From contig NZ_JAJQQS010000002.1 of assembly GCF_021228125.1 (NCBI RefSeq), positions 986,754 to 1,050,753 on the forward strand: 64,000 bases of DNA, given 5' to 3'. The notes beneath the pieces were generated by a model, which saw only the letters and a program-made list of their open reading frames with translations, did not search any database and had not been told where the DNA came from. This stretch comes from Streptomyces albireticuli (GTDB taxonomy: Bacteria > Actinomycetota > Actinomycetes > Streptomycetales > Streptomycetaceae). The translations under genes were made by a program, and so were the position numbers. This document shows positions 62,060 to 64,000 of this stretch, in pieces (the first letter of the stretch is position 1; the number at the start of each line of letters is the position of its first letter).

Positions 62060-62842
62060 TCAGAGCCAGTTGCGCCGGCCGCCGACCTCGGCGAGCCACT
62101 GGTTGAGGTAGGCGGCCCAGTCCGTCTGACCGTACGCGTGCAGGTCGACCGTGAACGACCGGTATGTGTCGCTGCCCTCGGTGAACAGCCCCGGCTTCTT
62201 GTCCATCTCCAGCACGACGTCCATCTCGCGGTCGTCCGCGACGAACGACAGCTCGACCTCGTTCAGCCCGCGGTACTGCGACGGCGCGTGGAACTCGATC
62301 TCCTGGTAGAAGGGCAGCCGCTGCCGCGTGCCGCGGATGTGCCCCTTCTCCAGGTCGGCGGCCTTGAAGCCGAAGCCCAGCTGACCGAAGGCGTCGAGAA
62401 TGGCCTGCTGCGCCGGCAGCGGGTGCACGTTCACCGGATCGAGGTCGCCGGAGTCCACCGCGCGCGCGATCGCGAGCTCCGTGATCACCCCGACGTTCAT
62501 ACCGGTGAGGTGCCGGCCCAGGAAGGTGGTGATCGGCGTCTCCCACGGGATCTCCAGACCGAACGGCACCGTGTGCACCGCCCCCGCCTGCACCTCGAAG
62601 GCCCCGCCCAGCTGTACGCGCGTGAACTCGACGTCCTGCTTGTACTCCTCCTCGCCGCCCTCGACCTCGACCCGGGCCTGGAGCCCGACGGAGAGGCCCT
62701 GGATCTGCTGGGCGACCGAACCGCCCTGGATCCGCACCTCACCCTGCACGACGCTGCCGGGGACGACGTTCTCCTCGAAGAGCACCGTCTCGACGGAAGC
62801 GCCTCCGGCACCGAGGCTCGCCAGCAGTTTCTTGAAACCCAT
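62060..62842 (-). CDS. spo0M: Sporulation-control protein Spo0M family
   Basis: A 260-residue soluble protein with the arrestin-like double beta-sandwich of Spo0[22 protein letters not shown] at the start, [32 protein letters not shown], then [34 protein letters not shown]. In Bacillus Spo0M affects sporulation and cell division; its role in Streptomyces is not established. The ATG has GAGGAAGAGGAAG upstream, so the longer reading is rejected. Confidence 0.94.
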   Translation of the reverse strand: MGFKKLLASLGAGGASVETVLFEENVVPGSVVQGEVRIQGGSVAQQIQGLSVGLQARVEVEGGEEEYKQDVEFTRVQLGGAFEVQAGAVHTVPFGLEIPWETPITTFLGRHLTGMNVGVITELAIARAVDSGDLDPVNVHPLPAQQAILDAFGQLGFGFKAADLEKGHIRGTRQRLPFYQEIEFHAPSQYRGLNEVELSFVADDREMDVVLEMDKKPGLFTEGSDTYRSFTVDLHAYGQTDWAAYLNQWLAEVGGRRNWL

Positions 62843-62906
62843 GCTTCCTCTTCCTCCCCGGGTCCGCCTGGCGGACCCTTCCCACACTCGATTACGCTCG
62901 ATCGGC

Positions 62907-63575
62907 ATGATCGCCGCGCCTGACCGTATGCCAATCGCCCGGCACTTCTTCGACCGTCCCGTCCTGGAGGTCGCCCCGGATCTGCTGGGCCGCACCCTGG
63001 TCCGTACGGGCCCGGACGGACCGATCGAGCTCCGCATCACGGAGGTGGAGGCCTACGCGGGCCAGGCCGACCCCGGATCACACGCCTACCGGGGCCGGAC
63101 CGAGCGGAACGCCGCGATGTTCGGACCGCCCGGCCACGCCTATGTCTACTTCATCTACGGCATGTGGTTCAGCCTGAACCTCGTATGCGGCCCGGAAGGC
63201 ACGGCCAGCGGAGTGCTGCTGCGCGCGGGAGAGGTCGTCAAGGGAGCGGATCTCGCTCGCGCACGCCGTCCGAAGGCACGTAAGGACCGCGAGCTCGCCC
63301 AGGGCCCGGCCCGCCTGGCCACGGCCCTCGACGTGGACCGGGGCCTCAACGGCATCGACATCTGCGCCGGCCCGGACGCCCCGCTGAGGGTGCTCAACGG
63401 TCACCCGGTTCACCCGGACCGGGTGCGTAGCGGCCCGCGCACGGGGGTAGGAGGCGAGGGAGCGACGCACCCGTGGCGCTTCTGGGCGGACGGGGATCCC
63501 ACGGTCAGTCCGTACCGGGCCCATGTGCCGCGCCACCGGGGCGCGAAGGCGGGCAGGACGGTGCTTGACTCCTGA
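62907..63575 (+). CDS. DNA-3-methyladenine glycosylase (AAG/MPG family)
   Basis: A 222-residue base-excision repair enzyme. Motifs: [69 protein letters not shown] (catalytic Glu in TEVEAY and the minor-groove YVYFIYG strand), and [11 protein letters not shown]. It removes alkylated purines. Two ATG codons seven residues apart are possible starts; there is no clear ribosome-binding site. It is divergent from spo0M. The rRNA-operon leader follows. Confidence 0.94.
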   Translation: MIAAPDRMPIARHFFDRPVLEVAPDLLGRTLVRTGPDGPIELRITEVEAYAGQADPGSHAYRGRTERNAAMFGPPGHAYVYFIYGMWFSLNLVCGPEGTASGVLLRAGEVVKGADLARARRPKARKDRELAQGPARLATALDVDRGLNGIDICAGPDAPLRVLNGHPVHPDRVRSGPRTGVGGEGATHPWRFWADGDPTVSPYRAHVPRHRGAKAGRTVLDS

Positions 63576-63677
63576 GCGCGGAAGACCTAACGTAGCCCGA
63601 GCCGCTTGAGACGGACGCGCTGTGTGCGCGATCCGAGAGGGCGGCACAATCACTACTACGAGGTCGCCCCTGGCGGG

Positions 63678-63705
63678 GTCATATTTCGCTGTGCCGAAAT
63701 ATGAC
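63678..63705. promoter_or_regulatory. AT-rich perfect 11-bp inverted repeat just upstream of the rRNA promoters
   Basis: GTCATATTTCG and CGAAATATGAC are separated by six bases. The element stands out against the local base composition and ends about 15 bases before the likely -35 region of the first rRNA promoter. It may be a terminator for the glycosylase gene or a regulator site. Confidence 0.6.
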
Positions 63706-63711
63706 GTCGAT

Positions 63712-64000
63712 CGGCTCGATTAGGAGCCGGCAGGAAAAGCCGCTAAAGTAGTGAACACGCCGGAAGGCGCGAAACACCCCGCTCCAACAGGGGGCCGGAA
63801 ACGGAATTCGGACCGACTGCTTCTTTTAAGAGGCGGGGGGAACGGAAAACGGATCTGGTAAGGTTGGAAACAACGAAGGGAAGCGCCCGGAGGAAAGCCC
63901 GAGAGGGTGAGTACAAAGGAAGCGTCCGTTCCTTGAGAACTCAACAGCGTGCCAAAAGTCAACGCCAGACTATAAAATACCCCGTCTCCGGCCTTCTGGT
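63712..64000 (+). promoter_or_regulatory. Ribosomal RNA operon promoters and leader (16S gene beyond window)
   Basis: The sequence is the standard streptomycete rrn leader: AGCCGCTAAAGTAGTGAACACG with a TAAAGT -10 (63744), a second TAAGGT -10-like hexamer (63859), the GGAAGCGCCCGGAGGAAAGC region, the conserved antitermination and processing block CCTTGAGAACTCAACAGCGTGCC (from 63931), and a TATAAAAT stretch near 63972. The mature 16S rRNA should start shortly after the right edge. Multiple promoters are usual for these operons; exact start sites cannot be fixed by eye. Confidence 0.88.

Noticed and set aside
63576..64000. tRNA gene near the right edge.
   Set aside because: No cloverleaf with a T-loop GGTTCGA-type sequence is present; the region matches an rRNA-operon leader.

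Overview
The window is a high-GC actinobacterial chromosome segment, almost certainly Streptomyces. The codon use has G or C at nearly every third position. It carries lineage markers: two chaplins, the small DNA-binding protein Gbn, a streptophobe-family membrane protein, an Asp23/AmaP cluster, and a typical streptomycete rRNA-operon leader at the right end. From memory, the gene order matches the core-chromosome interval of S. coelicolor around SCO1795-SCO1850 read in reverse (cob genes and PitH, Gbn, MoaA, TyrS, TldD/E, FabG/FabI, SerB, chaplin). This could not be checked here.

Layout. 1-4.1 kb: minus-strand cobalamin operon (cobD-cobQ-chelatase, with start/stop overlaps) under a cobalamin riboswitch. 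4.2-5.9 kb: low-affinity phosphate transporter and a small membrane partner, preceded by a PHO box shared with a divergent class II aldolase gene. 6.5-10.9 kb: hydrolase, conserved unknown, VOC protein and zinc peptidase. 11.0-14.3 kb: an ABC-F protein preceded by a 7-codon mini-ORF, then gbn with a GATC cluster upstream, then an enoyl-CoA hydratase homologue. 14.4-18.4 kb: Asp23/AmaP envelope cluster. 18.7-26.1 kb: SDR-GH15 pair, SURF1, DnaQ/BRCT exonuclease, and a large RING-finger plus TerD-like protein. 26.3-33.3 kb: sterol-desaturase/lysoplasmalogenase pair, secreted subtilase, acetate-type symporter with its DUF485 partner, MoaA. 33.4-41.1 kb: small stress/membrane genes, TyrS, a TldD/TldE pair, FabG-FabI. 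41.2-47.5 kb: small secreted and membrane proteins, CynX-like MFS transporter, SixA, SerB, streptophobe. 47.7-55.2 kb: FHA-ABC exporter, SLT transglycosylase with a hairpin/U-tract in its leader, nitroreductase, a GAF-kinase/LuxR two-component pair, two chaplins. 55.2-63.6 kb: ABC ATPase, NfeD-SPFH pair, TauE, HNH endonuclease, YbhB, RNase-barstar pair, Spo0M, 3-methyladenine glycosylase. 63.7-64 kb: rRNA-operon promoter/leader; the 16S gene lies beyond the edge.

There is no prophage, IS element, CRISPR array or secondary-metabolite cluster: this is core chromosome. The less ordinary signals are in regulation and small elements: three related large palindromic elements (one perfect 33-bp terminal repeat; one copy forms the 3' end of an HNH gene), an 11-bp-phased repeat array, the GATC cluster before gbn, the ABC-F leader peptide, an AT-rich perfect inverted repeat just upstream of the rRNA promoters, and the RING/TerD fusion protein.
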